Assembly (NCBI GenBank): GCA_963573305.1
Contig: OY754339.1
Coordinates: 6,433,941 to 6,497,940 of the forward strand
From: Pyrrhosoma nymphula
Taxonomy: Eukaryota; Arthropoda; Insecta; Odonata; Coenagrionidae
Reading direction: 5' to 3'
DNA length: 64,000 nt
A program made the position numbers and the translations under genes. Positions 1-12,859 of this stretch are shown in pieces (within the stretch, counting starts at the first letter, position 1; each line of letters opens with the position of its first letter). Under the pieces are notes generated by a model. It did no database searches. It was not told where the DNA came from and was given only the letters and a program-made list of their open reading frames with translations.

Positions 1-1859
1 CACCGTTAAGAACCAATTAAAATAGTTTCTCTTCATTTTCACGAATCATTCAAAATATAAACTTTTTACGAACTTTTGCGAAATAATATTTTTTTTTAAT
101 CCCTCTATCATCGATCGATTCATATTCCTTTTTTTAGGGAAACAAATTACTTTTCATTAATGGTGCAATAGTGCAATAATTACTAAGGAAAGGGCGCTCT
201 CATTATAACTGGCCATAAAGTTATTCTTTTTGTACGTTTGGAGAAGAAGGGCATTATCAGCTGCTGATTACTTTATCATGGTATACGATGGAATTAATAT
301 TCAGGCGTAGAATGTCTTCATCTCAGAAATCGCCTAAATCAGAGGAACGTGAACAACTCGCCCGTGCTGTATTCCTTTATATGTCCTTGTTTAAACTAAA
401 CCACACTGATTTCGTATTTTTTTGTATTCAGTTTCGGTACAGCCTATTCATCGGCATGAAAATAAAATAAAATGTGAAGTAAACATAAATTCCAAAACAG
501 CCCACATGAAATCAAATGCGTCACCTAATAATCAGTGTTCCTATTGTAGGACCCTCAAACTAAATTGGAGAACTAAGAATTTTACCACGAAGCCACCTTA
601 ATTCAGTGAATTTTGGCGGAGGTTTATGCGAAATAGGTGTTCTCGTCTAACACACCTGCAATTGGGAGATCCTGGTTCGAATCCCGATTATGTTAAATCA
701 TTTTTTCATGGCGAATTTCATCCCTTAGGTGTGAATCTTTACACATGTGCGTATGACTGCGTACCACATCGTTTGTTCATTTCCGCAATGACTGGAAAAA
801 TGAAGAATTGTAATTTAAATGATAATTTTCTTACAATTTGTCTATTACCATTTTACCATTCCTACAATTTGTCCATTACTATTGTTTACCATTTACCCAT
901 TGTATTTAGTCTACTTGTTTTCTTATCCTGGCAAAGCCAAGTTTCGCTTTCATACGCTCAAGTAGGAAGGAGTACACTTTTGTTTACGGCAATTTTTACT
1001 CCCCCAGACTAACATTCATTCTTTGATATACTCAAGATACTAACCTAAGACTTTCCTTCCAGCTAATGTATGACTTTCTATCCTCTGTTCTTTCACCAGC
1101 ATTCGAGCAAGGTGTTCGGCTAGCCGTAATCTATTAACAATTAATATTACTAATGTATGTGATTCAATGCTCATTTTGTTTAATTTGCAATTCATTCTTT
1201 TCCAGTTGAAAATAGTGTAACTATTCAGAGTTAATGTTTCATCTCCATATATGTAGTGATGGTTTGAGGAATATCGCCTGAATGCCTCTTTATATGCTAT
1301 ATGCACCAACGGAAGTGGAAGCGTGAATGCTTGCGAGAACACATTCATAAATTCAGAACAGGATCTACTTCATGGACATGTTTTCGCGTATTCGCGCAAG
1401 TTTCCACGACTAGAGTGCTCACACGATGCGATTTACGGGGAACACTTCTTCCAAGCATCTCAAAGGGTAAATAGGTCTTTAGGTTTGATTACGCCAGCTG
1501 TTGGTGAACATAAAACAGAAGTATAGTTCTCTTTTCAGAAGTATAGTTCTAGTTTCTCGTTGAGGTCTTTTTAATGCACTGCTTTGATTTCCATTTATCT
1601 TCCCATAATGAATGTCTATGATATTAATATGATTCGCTTGGGTCTAGATGTTCTCTTCGAAGGAGGGAATCAGTCCTTTTGCGATACAATCTTAAAATTA
1701 TTTGCTACTAATTAATTCTCCTTTTCTTGTTGCTCATTTTTCAATGACAACATTATAGCACAACATGCAAATGTTAAAAAAGTACAAAACTTTAGAAGTA
1801 GGAAATATTAATCGGATGTCAAAATCCGACCGCCAAACGCGGTTTTAGATTGTATGGAA
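1..1859. other. Intergenic, AT-rich, no gene
   Basis: No reading frame here looks like a conserved protein, and the short open frames on both strands show no domain or codon signature. The only recognisable piece is a tRNA-like SINE trace near 618-705, listed separately. A short direct repeat (cagaagtatagttct) occurs twice around 1515-1553. Confidence 0.7.
618..705 (+). repeat. tRNA-derived SINE fragment
   Basis: A perfect B-box-like pol III element (ggttcgaatcc) lies at 674-684. It is preceded by about 55 bases of tRNA-like sequence with a weak A-box region. The cloverleaf cannot be closed with a proper acceptor stem, so this is read as a SINE head and not a functional tRNA gene. Confidence 0.5.
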
Positions 1860-1867
1860 GTCGGTAT

Positions 1868-2135
1868 CAGTGCCGTCCCTGGAGTAGTGCGACAGGTCCC
1901 GCTCCTATGGGGCTTGACTCTTTCAGATGGCGCGCCGGCGGCGCGGGGAAACCCTCCTATTACCCGAAATTACCTACGACTTAGTGCACATGTAAATTTA
2001 TTGAAACTGTTAGGCATTTTGTCGGTTAATTTCCTTCTTTCCATGAATCATTCAGTGCAATCCAGGGAATGCAAAGTTAGGGGGCCCCCCGACTTTCGTT
2101 TGCACAGGGCCCCTCAATCCCCAGGGACGGCCCTG
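1868..2135. mobile_element. hAT-like MITE, 268 bp, with 8-bp target duplication
   Basis: The ends are inverted: cagtgccgtccctgg on the left and, on the opposite strand, cagggccgtccctgg on the right (14 of 15 match). The element is flanked on both sides by the same 8 bases, gtcggtat (1860-1867 and 2136-2143). An 8-bp duplication and termini starting CAGNGCCGTCCC are hallmarks of non-autonomous hAT elements. There is no coding capacity. Subterminal sequence is GC-rich (ggcgcgccggcggcgcg near 1930; ggggccccccgac near 2080). Confidence 0.88.
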
Positions 2136-2143
2136 GTCGGTAT

Positions 2144-3029
2144 TCATCGGTATAGTTGTCGTCACTAGGTAGTTGGGACTCACCTAGGATTTACTCACCT
2201 TTGATGGCTAAGCTGCACGGGTCGAAATCACCGAGCAATATAGGCGGAAGAAAGGAAGGAAATGTTAGGAATGGAGTGCTTTGTCTACACTTGGCAGAGC
2301 CATACTCTTCGGGAGTGCCGCGGGGAAAGGAAATTTGGAGCATTGTGGGGGAGATTGGAGTTTTGTGGGGGTGGGGGGGGGGCGAAAATACGTGAGTGGC
2401 ATGGGATAGTGAACTCCTTCGAGGCGAGAGAGAACTGATTCCTCTCTCCGGCCCCTCCCACCCCCACACCCCACCCCCACCATTCTCTGCCAACCGACTC
2501 TCCCAGATTCGCAAACACTCGTGCGGCCACAATCGGAACGCATTCTCTGCTCGATATCTCCCCTCTCCTGTGTCGGTGGTGCGAGGATCCCCGGAATATT
2601 ATTGGTGAACGACCTTGTTTCACCTTCTATCGTAGATCGCAATCTCTTGCCGCGGCGCGAAGGAATGAAATCATGATTGATTCTTGTGATATGTTGGAAA
2701 TTATCCGCATGGCGTGTGGGTCGCTCACGTGTTAACTTAAATTATAATACGTGGTAACAGAAGTAGTAGAATAGGGGTAGTATTAATAATTATGTCGTTA
2801 TTATTGAGCGGAATTAGGACTACCAAGTCCTTTCATACATTATAATCGGTAAAAATTTGACAAGCACACATCAATAAATATGAATTTTGTGTATTCCAAC
2901 TTCTTATATTATTACCGGCTGTAGTTTCGACGTGGAATGTTGAAATTATCAAGAATGAAATGATGTGATGATGAAATTTCATGATGATGATGATGAGATT
3001 GCATGATTCGTGATAACGTTCCATTTCCT
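2144..3029. other. Intergenic, GC-rich low-complexity block
   Basis: From about 2260 to 2640 the sequence is rich in G runs on one side and C runs on the other (ggtggggggggg near 2370; ccacccccac near 2465). This opens several overlapping frames on both strands that I do not regard as genes. A GAT trinucleotide run sits near 2983-2996. Nothing else is recognised. Confidence 0.6.
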
Positions 3030-3125
3030 GGGTAGCGAAAAACTCACCGAGGCGGGACTCAAACCTGCGACCTCAGGTATATCACGGCGAGGGGTTTACT
3101 CCGAGGACGCCACTGGGGCCTGCGA
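3030..3125 (-). repeat. tRNA-derived SINE fragment, antisense
   Basis: Read on the minus strand, a B-box-like GGTTTGAGTCC (3055-3065) follows about 50 bases of tRNA-like sequence containing a degenerate A box. No closed acceptor stem is visible, so a SINE fragment is more likely than a tRNA gene. Confidence 0.5.
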
Positions 3126-3540
3126 TGGGGTTACTTGAGGAGTAAGTAAGGGTGAAGAGAAAGCCGGTGTACTGCCACTAACGAATGCAATTTCCGTTAC
3201 TTTTATTCCTACAGCCTAAAACTCGTGAATTGCTTATCATATCCTTTTCGGGAACGGTGTTCCTCAGAAGGTTCTCCGCCACTCTAAAGAACTCGAGTGG
3301 CCGTTATGGAAAGCCAGTGTTCTCTCAAAATATATTATTATAATAACTGTCTTTTATGAGGCGAGATTGAGACATAAGTTGACCTTTCTTCTACGTAGCC
3401 CCTTGCCAGTATTATATGCACAAAGAATATTGTCGTGGCCGTTATTCAAGATGCAATGTAATTATTGCTAGGGTAATCTTCCGGTTAAGGTAGGTAAAGA
3501 GACGATGGAGAGTAAAGTAGATTTACTATCTCCTCACACA

Positions 3541-3663
3541 ATTTCTTTCTTCATCCCTGAATACGTCCTACCACTCTTCATCTCGTTCATAAAGCTTATT
3601 ATTTCCCGCTTACCCAACATCTTCCCCTCTACCACGGCCTTCAGCATCTCTTCACTCATCATT
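3541..3663 (-). mobile_element. Non-LTR retrotransposon ORF2 C-terminal remnant
   Basis: The minus strand stays open and reads MMSEEMLKAVVEGKMLGKRE followed by a stretch ending NEMKSGRTYSGMKKE. This follows the pattern of the region downstream of the reverse transcriptase in many insect LINEs (…L-K-x-V-V-E-G-K…G-R…M-x-x-M-K-x-G-R-x-Y). It is short, without the RT domain, and belongs to the same family of 3' debris found at 23.3, 24.8, 31.7, 44.7 and 48.9 kb. The clade is not resolved. Confidence 0.5.
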
Positions 3664-3689
3664 ACCAGCCGCTAGAGACTCGGAGGCCA

Positions 3690-5036
3690 CACGCCTATTG
3701 AGGCGGCTTGCGGGGTAGTATGTAGATGTTCCAGTCACCAACTCTGCCCTCTCCTAATCTCCTCCAGAAGTTTCTTCTCTTCACCCACCTTACCCAGAAA
3801 TTACTCATTTTGGTGATATGTTATAGAAAACGAAATTGCGCTCCAAAGAGAAAGAAAAGTCAGAAGTGTGAGGAGCACACAAACTTTCAAGAATTTAAGG
3901 CTCGTATGTAAATGCTTTCGAAGATAAACACTCTATGAGGAATCACTCTACCAGAAACGATGTGAAGAACATGCGGAAACGTGCGAAAGAGCAGCTCATG
4001 GACACGATTTTAGTGGTAGAATAAGACGTGGAATTTCATGAAAAGGAAAAGGCCATTACAGTCTTACCATGAGGAGTGAAATATATGCCGACCGCTTCAT
4101 TATAGAATTTGGGGCACCTAAAGCGGATGTCTATTGCTACTAAAGCTCGCATATTCACCTAAGTCGTTGTTGCTGAGTTGTTATAGAATGCATTCAATAA
4201 CCAATGCTTGACGTCGAAGGTGAGTTGAACGTTGGAGCATCTATATCTCAAATAATTGCTACTTCCGGTGACGGTCGGGAATTTGGTGCGATCATGTACG
4301 AATGAGTCATTATCTAAGTAATAACGCCATCGATTTTATTCTATATTAACCATGCAATCCGTTTTTGCTTTATCCCCTTATTCTCCATCGAACCACGGCT
4401 GGGTGAAAACTATTAAATGGAATTATATAAATAGGCGCCAGTGAGTAAGGATAAGGAATCTGTGCCTACATCCACGTGCAAATTTTGGGGATTAAGTTCT
4501 GTTTACTCTTACTGAAATGCTACTAACTTTTGATGGACAACAAACAGGAAAAAGGCTGGCCATTGGCTATTAGAACGCAAATCCCTTTAGTTTTTGATTT
4601 CTCAATGGTGGAGGCTATTCTACCCAGCAAAATCGCGATTCAAGTAATCGGAATTCTTAATGGAGGTTGAATTCGTATTCTCATATTATGGAAGGACGTT
4701 AGATGAAATGAGTCTTCGGTTCGATATTTCTTTAGCAATACTTTTACTCAGTTTCTAAACTTCAAGAGAGGAGAGCTTTCATTGTCGCGGGTTAACATGA
4801 TAAACTATACTCCATCAGTCAATATTTTCTTCCTTTAAGTCGCCATGATGTGAGAGCAAAATTGTCTTCAACACGCCCAGTAAAATATAAACCGCTGAAA
4901 GGGTATGATTGTGATTAAGACCTCTTGAGAGAATCATCTCTGGAAATAAATTCCGGTGAAATTAATATCAAGGGAAATGGAATGAAGACGGCAATGACCC
5001 ATGGTTTGAATTCAATTGGAGATCTCCACCGGGTCA
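3690..5036. other. Intergenic, nothing recognised
   Basis: AT-rich sequence without a credible reading frame, repeat boundary or RNA gene. Confidence 0.6.
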
Positions 5037-5152
5037 AATTTCTGCACTGCTGAGGAAGCGTCGCGACGTTTCAATGGCCGAGTCGTCCATCGTCGTTCAG
5101 CCCTGAAGACGATGGACGACTCGGTCATCGAAACTTCGTCAGAAATGCAATT
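5037..5152. repeat. Palindromic pair of hammerhead-like motifs
   Basis: Two ~36-nt motifs face away from each other: antisense at 5063-5100 and sense at 5103-5140. The sense copy reads CTGAAGA (5103-5109), C, a stem GATG…CATC with a further AC/GT pairing, then GAAAC (5130-5134) and ttcgtc. Outer sequence (tttctgcac / agaaatgcaa) continues the inverted repeat. Six other loci in the window have the same architecture. I infer a decayed retroelement terminus; self-cleavage is not shown. Confidence 0.6.
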
Positions 5153-7410
5153 GAAAGTTTGAAACTTTGAACCTCATGATGACACCGCTGTGTCGAAACA
5201 TGTTGTACCAAGAAAATAAATCTCTGGAAGAAAACAAAGTTACTTTTTCATTTCAGAAATCCAACTTCCATATAGTTGAGCCTGAAACCATGGAACGAAA
5301 TGCAATATTTGACCTGGTGGAGATACCGGATAGAATTTACAGGCAGCTGACCACCCAGCCAGCATTAGATCTTTCTTAGCAATACATAGTTATTAAGTTA
5401 TTAATCCCATATTTTTCTCGATGCTAATATGAGTTTTCTCCATTTGACGCCCAAAACAGCACCCCGACCAGTCCCATTTATGCATTGTCACGCATCGATA
5501 ATCGCAGGTTTCGAACATTGGAAAGCTTTAACGACGGTATTGACGTGTCAAAAAAAACCAGTGCGTCTCGTTGGACTGCAGGACATGCGTTTTGGAAAAC
5601 TCAAAGAGAAATTATCCTGTGGTTTTTCCGGATGAGCACACTTTAATGCTGTTAATTTATATACAATTTAGAGGAAAAAGCCTGGAGTATAAGTCACTGA
5701 AGTAACACAACCTCTTAGGCTTTTATTATGTAAAGCTTTATAAAAATTGAAATTGATCATTTTGTTTGATGTAACCTTTTCTCATTGGGCTGGTCAGATT
5801 CAGATGTAAGGATTCAGCAAATACATTGCCTCGTTGCTTTCAAATGGTTGCTCTCAATAATTAATTAAGGGCCGCTATACGAGCTATATTGTTGGATTAC
5901 AGCAGGGGCGCAGCGAGGAAGTGCTTGGGGGCAAACCCCCGAAAATCCTTAGGAAGATTTAATAGGTACAACATCAAGGTTTTAAGGAGTTTTTTGAGAG
6001 GGAGAAATATTATCAATTCAATATAATAACAGCCAAATTTAATACCTATCATGGGATTTATTGTGGTGGGTTATCATTTGAAAATAAATATTGATTTACT
6101 TGTAGGGTGCTTAGTTACCTGGGTAGATGGCCGACAAATTAGGTCGTTGGTTCCAATAAGGATCGGTGGATAAGTTGGCAAGGGGAGGTTAGTTTGAGGA
6201 ATGGAGGGAAACCTGGCGTCGATATTATCCTCCTCTCGACGAAATGTGTCCAGAGGTTCACAGTTAAATGCCCCATGCATGCACGTAATTCAGCGCCTTA
6301 ATTACTCTCCATGTGGCTCTCAGGTATCAGTCGATGTTCCTCCCCTTTAAGCCAGTACTAAATTTACCACACTAACCCGATTATCAATTTACATTATAAA
6401 TAACTAAACATTTATTATTTCTTCCATCTCAAAGAATATGTTCACTCCCCCTATTTTGAGGAAACGGTAAGGTTGACATTTGGGTGCACCTGCAGTTTAC
6501 GCTAGGAGAAAATTCTGTCGTTAATTGCAGATGCACCCTGGAGTACAGAGAATAGGTTCGCATTCTTAAGTATACGCCACCTGCGAGCTAATATCCGTTG
6601 ATTGATCAAAGTGATCTGGGACTCATGGGAATAATATGTATATAATAATAATGGGCTTTGGGCCACGGCAAAGCTTCGAAGAAAGTCTAGCTATCTATAG
6701 AAACCAAAGAGAGAGTGACGAAGGTTGATTTATTATTTCCGGATTCGAGTTTGCTGTCCTTTGCATACTCCCGCGGCTGAAAGTCACATCCGTAATAGCC
6801 TTTGCTTGCGAGGATGTCCACATCATGAGGCCGGTTTATGGGAAAAAGTTGCGGCAAATTAAAGGTAGCGTAGGCTTAGCATGAATTTTCAGTGTGTTTC
6901 TGGCAATGTAACTATTTATCGTGACACCCAAGTTGAGTTGCGATGAATATTACGTAGGACTTGGTGGAGTTTGGATTAGCGTAAAGTTAACTTGAGGAGG
7001 ATCCACTGCTTCTGAGTGAATCAAAATGAATACTGAATACCACCATTTCGTTTTTATCATTTTCAAAATACTCATAGTACTGATGACATGGCTTAACAAA
7101 TAGAAAACAAATTTAAGGCAACTATATGCTGATCGTTCGACTGATATATCCTTAATGAACTCTTCTTCCAGCCGTATGAACCGGTTACAGCGCCATTTAT
7201 TGAACTAACGCCTCTTGACCTCAATCATTGCATTTAGTTACTGATAACTCAAGAAATTAGATCGGCAAGTGCCTATATTTCATACTTTCCTGGGAGAATT
7301 CGCTTCTTATCAACAGTTTTTATCGAAACTGGCGTTTATGTTAGATAGGAAAATTCTATTTTCCCTCATGTTTTACGCAATCTCCAATTTAACTCTATGC
7401 AATTTCAAGT
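5153..7410. other. Intergenic with fragments of dispersed repeats
   Basis: At 5903 a sequence caggggcgcagcgagg resembles the terminus of hAT-type MITEs, but I find no matching right end or target duplication. Around 6105-6230 is a stretch (…gatcggtggataagttggca…) that also occurs near 24165-24240 as part of a SINE cluster. At 6481-6541 there is an imperfect inverted repeat (gggtgcacctgcag / ctgcatc-type arms). No gene was found. Confidence 0.5.
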
Positions 7411-7419
7411 TCAATGTGT

Positions 7420-7590
7420 GATAAAAATAGCGTGGAAAGGTGTGTTTTTTAAATCCTCACGAAACAAAGGATACGCCTTTCTAAAAGTACTTATCGTATG
7501 AATCAAGTGACATTTGAGACATTTTGCGGTGGAAACCACCTTAATACATCGACATTCGCGACTGTGACCGTACGTTACCTTAAATGATGA
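7420..7590. repeat. Diverged dispersed repeat, copy 1
   Basis: The block containing aaacaaaggatacg, gacatttgagacattttgcg and gtggaa is similar in the same order to 36090-36270. Similarity is interrupted by small gaps. No ends or target duplications are visible, so the class is unknown. Confidence 0.4.
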
Positions 7591-7638
7591 AAACGTTTTC
7601 GTTGGAACTGATAAATACTGGTACTGATACCGAAACAT

Positions 7639-10600
7639 ACGATAGACTGTTCAAATAAAACTCTTATAGATAGAATACTCCTCTGTAGTGCGGGAAAAAG
7701 ACAATACGATACATTGTTCTGTAAAAAACACGTACGTGAAAGTGCACCAAGAAAATTCTCTCGAGAGAATGTGCCAACCCAATTCTTATCTGATAGGAAC
7801 TAAATTATTAGAAAGCAGTTACATTACGGCGCTTGGTTTAGTAGAATAGTTTCATGTGGCTTTTAGGGCGCGAAATAGCATTTCGACAGAAAAGTCCATT
7901 TTTAGTCCTTTCGGGAGGCTACGTCGTGCAATATAATAATTATATTACGACTCTTTTCTTTTGAAATGAGCGACGTCGGAGTTGCATGGTTGTTTACCGT
8001 CCATGTGAAATTTTCCTGTCTCCATTTTTGCCCATTGTTTGAATGCATTCAATTTTCTCACAAGGAATTCTGGACGGTAACCTGAATGAGGAAATAAGGA
8101 TAGAGAATATTGCACTCATCGTCTTAGCTCCATATTGCGTTATACAAACGCTGTGAAATATTGGAGAAACTTCAGGTGTTGGAATCTTAAGCATCCACGA
8201 GATACATTTAATAACATTCAGCGCATTTATTTATGGACCGACTAAGCTGAACAGTCGAAAGTAATCGATTATCTACAAATACTAAGTACCTTTATCTTAA
8301 TATAGATGATTAACGTGTTTTGACGTGTACCTTTGATTGATAAATATAACCTTTCTTCCGGTGTCGATGATAAAGTGTTAGTAAGATGAAGTGCTTCTTC
8401 TCTTTTTTTTTGGAGTGGACATGAAATAGTGTAATGAGAAAATATTTTGTCTTAAATTTGGTGCATTGTTTTTGAGGCAAAAATAGGCGGGTTGTGTTAG
8501 AAAAATGGGCAAGATGGAGTGATTTCCTGGAAACAATATGAGTTTAATTGCATGAAATGACCCCGAAAGAGATAAATGCCTTTTAATTTTCTACAATGGC
8601 TTGCAGGCATTAGCGGTTACCTGTTTGGTAGGCCGGCCAGACGAAGTTGAGTAATTCTCTCTGATGTCTCTCCGATGAGCACGATTCCGAAAACTGACTC
8701 ATTAAAATTTTTAGCAGAATGTGGTAGTCAAACTTTTGATAAAACTATTACGGGCATAGCTTACGATAATAGTGGGGCATTGCATGAATAATGCTGGTGT
8801 TTAAGGAACAAACACTGATTGTGTTCGACGCATGGGCTTGCGTGTCTACGTGATCTTGAAGTTTCTTTGGGGAGGTGATCCCTGCCATCGATGCTCTGTC
8901 TAGTCCCGACGCGACGTTTCAAAAGTAGGCGCACCATTGTTTAGACTGAGGATCATCGTTAAGGCAATTTAAATGATTTTGGCCCCTTCGGGACCCGTTT
9001 CTGCGTAACTTCCCGTGAATGAATAAAAAATCCTGAAATATTCCGATTCCGAAATGCCTGTTTACCTTAGGAAATTTCAACCTCTCTTTGTGCCGGAGGA
9101 GTTGTGCTGCTGCATCAAAGCAGTCTACGCCCTCCGGAAAGCGAAGGGATCGACTAGAAATATCACTAGTGGATTTGAACTGCGGGTGATGAGGTAATCA
9201 ATGGTGTGATTAAGAGAAGACTTTTTGTCGTAATTGGCCTGAGATTCGAACATTAATGTGATATATCAAAGGCATTGAGAGTTTCGCAAAGGCATGGAGA
9301 GGCACGTAGATCTCAATATATAGATTTATGCAAGAAAATACAGCCAACAACGCTGCAACTTTATATTATCCTTTAAATTTCCTTTTTATCAGTTATAAAT
9401 CAGAGCTGTAAAAAATACATCGTCGTATATTTTTAGGACCCGCTTAAATTACATTCTGTGAAGCAATATCATAATTAGTTTGGCATGGAAAGATAATTTG
9501 ATCTACTAGGGATTAGAATTTTTGGATAAATGAGCTTTTAGGAACTTCGCGACGTGAACTTTATAAAGGCTAGGGGTGGGTGCATATTTGAATATAAGCT
9601 TGCCTGTTAGAGAGCAGAAGATCTTCGCCAGTGAGCTGCCATCCAAACATTTTAAAAGCTGCTTCCTTCGCACGCGTATATGGTACCTATAGGTAAACGT
9701 ACTATTTTGGTCTGAGCTCATTTTTGTATCAAGAGAAACTTAAAATTACTTTTTGGTCGTCATTTCAAAGCTAATATAATAACTTTTTAAAATCATGTAG
9801 TGGAAAAGGAAACGAGATTTATGAGGGACTAACTTCGCACTGTTGGTAGATGCCGGATATTTCCTGTTCCTTTCTAGATCCTTTTTCAAAGGGATTTGCT
9901 ACTGGATTTTCACGTATTAATTAAGGTATAATAATTAATACATAATACATAGAATTACATATAATGTACTTCTCGGGTTTTTCCCTAAGTGGGAGAGTAA
10001 GGTGAGAGAGGAGGTAGGAGACAGCTTGGAGGTAATGTCCCATGGAGAATTGTTATTCAAGACTGGATCTTACGTGAGGCTTGATTTGACATTCATCTGT
10101 TCCCATTGTTACTACAATTATTTTTCCTTAACTTTAGGGCTTCGAGGAATGATCTCGTCAGTAGTTCGGATACTGAGATGCACGTAGCTCTAACGAACTG
10201 GCTATCGTGGTCGATGCTTCTTCACTGACTTTTATGTTTCGTTCCCAGTTGAATGATCTTAAGTGTACTACATTACGTGTTTTGGCGTAGCACCCTGTCT
10301 AATCCTGAGCAATTCTTCCCGATCTTTCCGAGAAGAATTTCGTAAGCCCCTTCTATTTACAAAAAAGCTCTATACTTCCAGTATTTTAAAAGGTTTGGTA
10401 CATACGCCTTTTGCATTTCGACTGGATATATTATTTTCGGAAATACCAATTCCAGCAGGTGATTTTGTTGTCTTTTGTTTGACGATTTTTGTTTGAAATT
10501 TGGGAGATAGCTTTGTCGTCTCATGGATTTTAATTGTATCTTGTTGATTGTAAAGTTTGTCTTGTTTCTCATTTGGATAGACAGAAGCATTAGCCTGTAT

Positions 10601-12277
10601 TTGTGGTGTTAGCTGTTTATTACATTATTATTTTGCTGTAGGCTTTGTTGCGAACTGGCAGGAGATATCAGTCTGTGGAAGTCGATTTCTTATACGTTGC
10701 GTTTCCCAGGCCTTTAAGGAACTCATGAAATTATTTTAGCTTATTTATTCCACGCGTCTAAATGAATAAACGCATCTGAAGTGTTGTAATTTACCTGAAC
10801 AACTTAAGGCTTATTAAATGCGTTTTGACGCACCGCCATCTCAAAGGACTCTTTGTAAATATTGACTATGATTTTACAGCCGTGGGCCACGACTGTGAGT
10901 TCAAAGGAACTACTTCCATCGCGAAGTTCACCTAGTTAATGCCTAGATTAATCAGCGGCAACCTATAGATAAGGGAAACAAATACAGTTATACTTGACAG
11001 ACAATTATACTTGACAGACAATTATACTTGACAGACAATTATACTTGACAGACAATTATACTAGACAGCGTCCTACAAATCAGTCACCCATTGAACCCAA
11101 TCTTCTTCAAAATTGCTCTGCGCATCATTACCCACCCCTCCCCTTCCCACACCTCCCCTGACTGCACCTCTTCCACCCAGGTCAACAACCAGGAAGTACA
11201 CACATGACTGAAAATCAGTCGATGGGTAATTATTTATTTGAAAAAGGAGCCAATGGAGGTCACGAAATGGCGAGCAACTTCCACTTATACGCGGATAGCA
11301 CATTGGAAATTTCGTCAACTAGTACTCAGAACATTTACCCGTTTGACTAATAAAAGACGAGGATATATTTCGAGAATATTTTAAGAGGACAAAGTATCTT
11401 CACGAGTCTTTTTTATAGTTATATTCATTATTCCTTTCCATGGTGCATGGAATTGCAGGAAATAATGACGCCGTATGTTTTCCTGGGAAAAGTGTTTTTA
11501 AAAAGAACTAGATTTGAGGAATTTACCCGTTTTCATCGTAAATGCACTTCATAAATTAACAAACAAAACATGTGTGCCTATAATTGGCACAGGAATTTGC
11601 ATAATATAAATAGGATTCTGCTTGGAATATCAGCTATCAAAAGAAAAACTTGTAGAGATGACGAAATGGAATCAATAAGTTGTTACCCTTATGATGAGAC
11701 TGCTTTTGGGAGAGTGTGACCCTACTTATCCCGTTCATTATGAGACATTTAGTTTTAAAACTGAGACAATGAGAGAAATATTATTTTTGTTGTGAACATG
11801 TGGTGAATTGTCGTTTAGCCAGTTCCCGTTCCATGGTAATATCTCAAGAAGGCTTACAAGTAATGAATGGAGAAACTATATTTTAATTACTTGTAACCAG
11901 AATGATTTTTCAAGTAAAAAAAATAGTCTTGGTTCCATTTGTAATGAAGACAGTCTGATGTTTAAAAATATTTAGATAAATTATACCTGGGAAAAGTTTT
12001 AAAACTAATCTTCCTCATAGAATTTTCTTGTCCAGTACAGGAATTGGAATTTCCCAGATTTTTGTGTTGCTCTTTTGTTTTTTTTAAATATAAAAATGTC
12101 GACAAAAAATTGAAAAAGTGTAAACTATAAAAAAGGCTCATGCTTTATGATCAATATATTCAGGCATTTTAAAAAAGGCTTCGTATCTGACACAATCAAA
12201 TTACTAGTCCTTAATCCGCCCGTATGACTCCCAAGAGGGAGCTGATTTTCTCCGGTGTGGGCTTCGGCAGGAAACTT
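7639..12277. other. Intergenic, nothing beyond a short tandem array
   Basis: No credible coding region. Small AT palindromes occur near 7925-7945 and 9913-9941. The 17-bp array at 10988-11068 is listed separately. Around 8928-8935 a GAAACGTC-like string is present on the minus strand without the rest of the hammerhead-like motif. Confidence 0.55.
10988..11068. repeat. 17-bp tandem repeat, about five copies
   Basis: The unit tatacttgacagacaat repeats head to tail. Successive 'acttgacag' landmarks start at 10992, 11009, 11026 and 11043, each 17 bases apart, and a fifth copy at 11060 has one substitution (actagacag). Copies are otherwise identical, so the array is young or actively homogenised. 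Confidence 0.95.
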
Positions 12278-12285
12278 GTTAGGCT

Positions 12286-12851
12286 TAGAGATGGGAGAAT
12301 TAGCGCAATTTTCATCTGCGGTAAATAACCACGTGGTAAATTACCATGGTAATTTTCGAAAATTACCATAATTTTCCAGTATTTTTTAGTTTTAAGCATT
12401 TAACAGCAAATGTATGGTTAAACAGGAAAGCCAATAGCAAAAGGAAGGGAATAACGATGTTTAAACCATACCTAATGCAACATTAATATATTAGAAATTT
12501 TTTAAATTGTAAAAAGAACTACGGGAGCAACACGCAATCTGGCTTCTTTTGTCAAGTATGAGAAATTTTCAAGAAGAATATTCTAATGCATTACTCTTAT
12601 AATGTTATAATTTAAGTAAAATATTCCAAAAATGGGTTGTACATGCCTCAATTTATTATTAAACACGTAGTATTAATGTGAACTTGGCTTAAAAGAACTT
12701 ATTGGGCATTTATCTGTATGAAAAATTATCTCTAACATATGTGAATTATCTAGAAAATTACGGAAATTTTCAAGGGATGCGGTAAATTACGAAAATTACC
12801 GCAGTAATTTACGAAAATTACCGAGGTTATATTCAGAGTGGCCCATCTCTA
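12286..12851. mobile_element. hAT-like non-autonomous element, 566 bp, with 8-bp target duplication
   Basis: The left end is tagagatggg (12286-12295) and the right end its exact reverse complement, cccatctcta (12842-12851). Both are flanked by gttaggct (12278-12285 and 12852-12859). Subterminal regions are packed with copies of ggtaattttcg and its complement cgaaaattacc (12317-12375 and 12760-12830), as expected for transposase-binding repeats. The centre is AT-rich and non-coding. TIR sequence, TSD length and subterminal repeats together support a hAT derivative. Confidence 0.9.
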
Positions 12852-12859
12852 GTTAGGCT

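Noticed and set aside
5903..5918. A fourth hAT MITE beginning at caggggcgcagcgagg
   Set aside because: Only one end could be found and no 8-bp target duplication, so no element is called.
8920..8970. Eighth hammerhead-like motif on the minus strand
   Set aside because: GAAACGTC is present, but no CTGANGA element or pairing stem lies at the proper distance.
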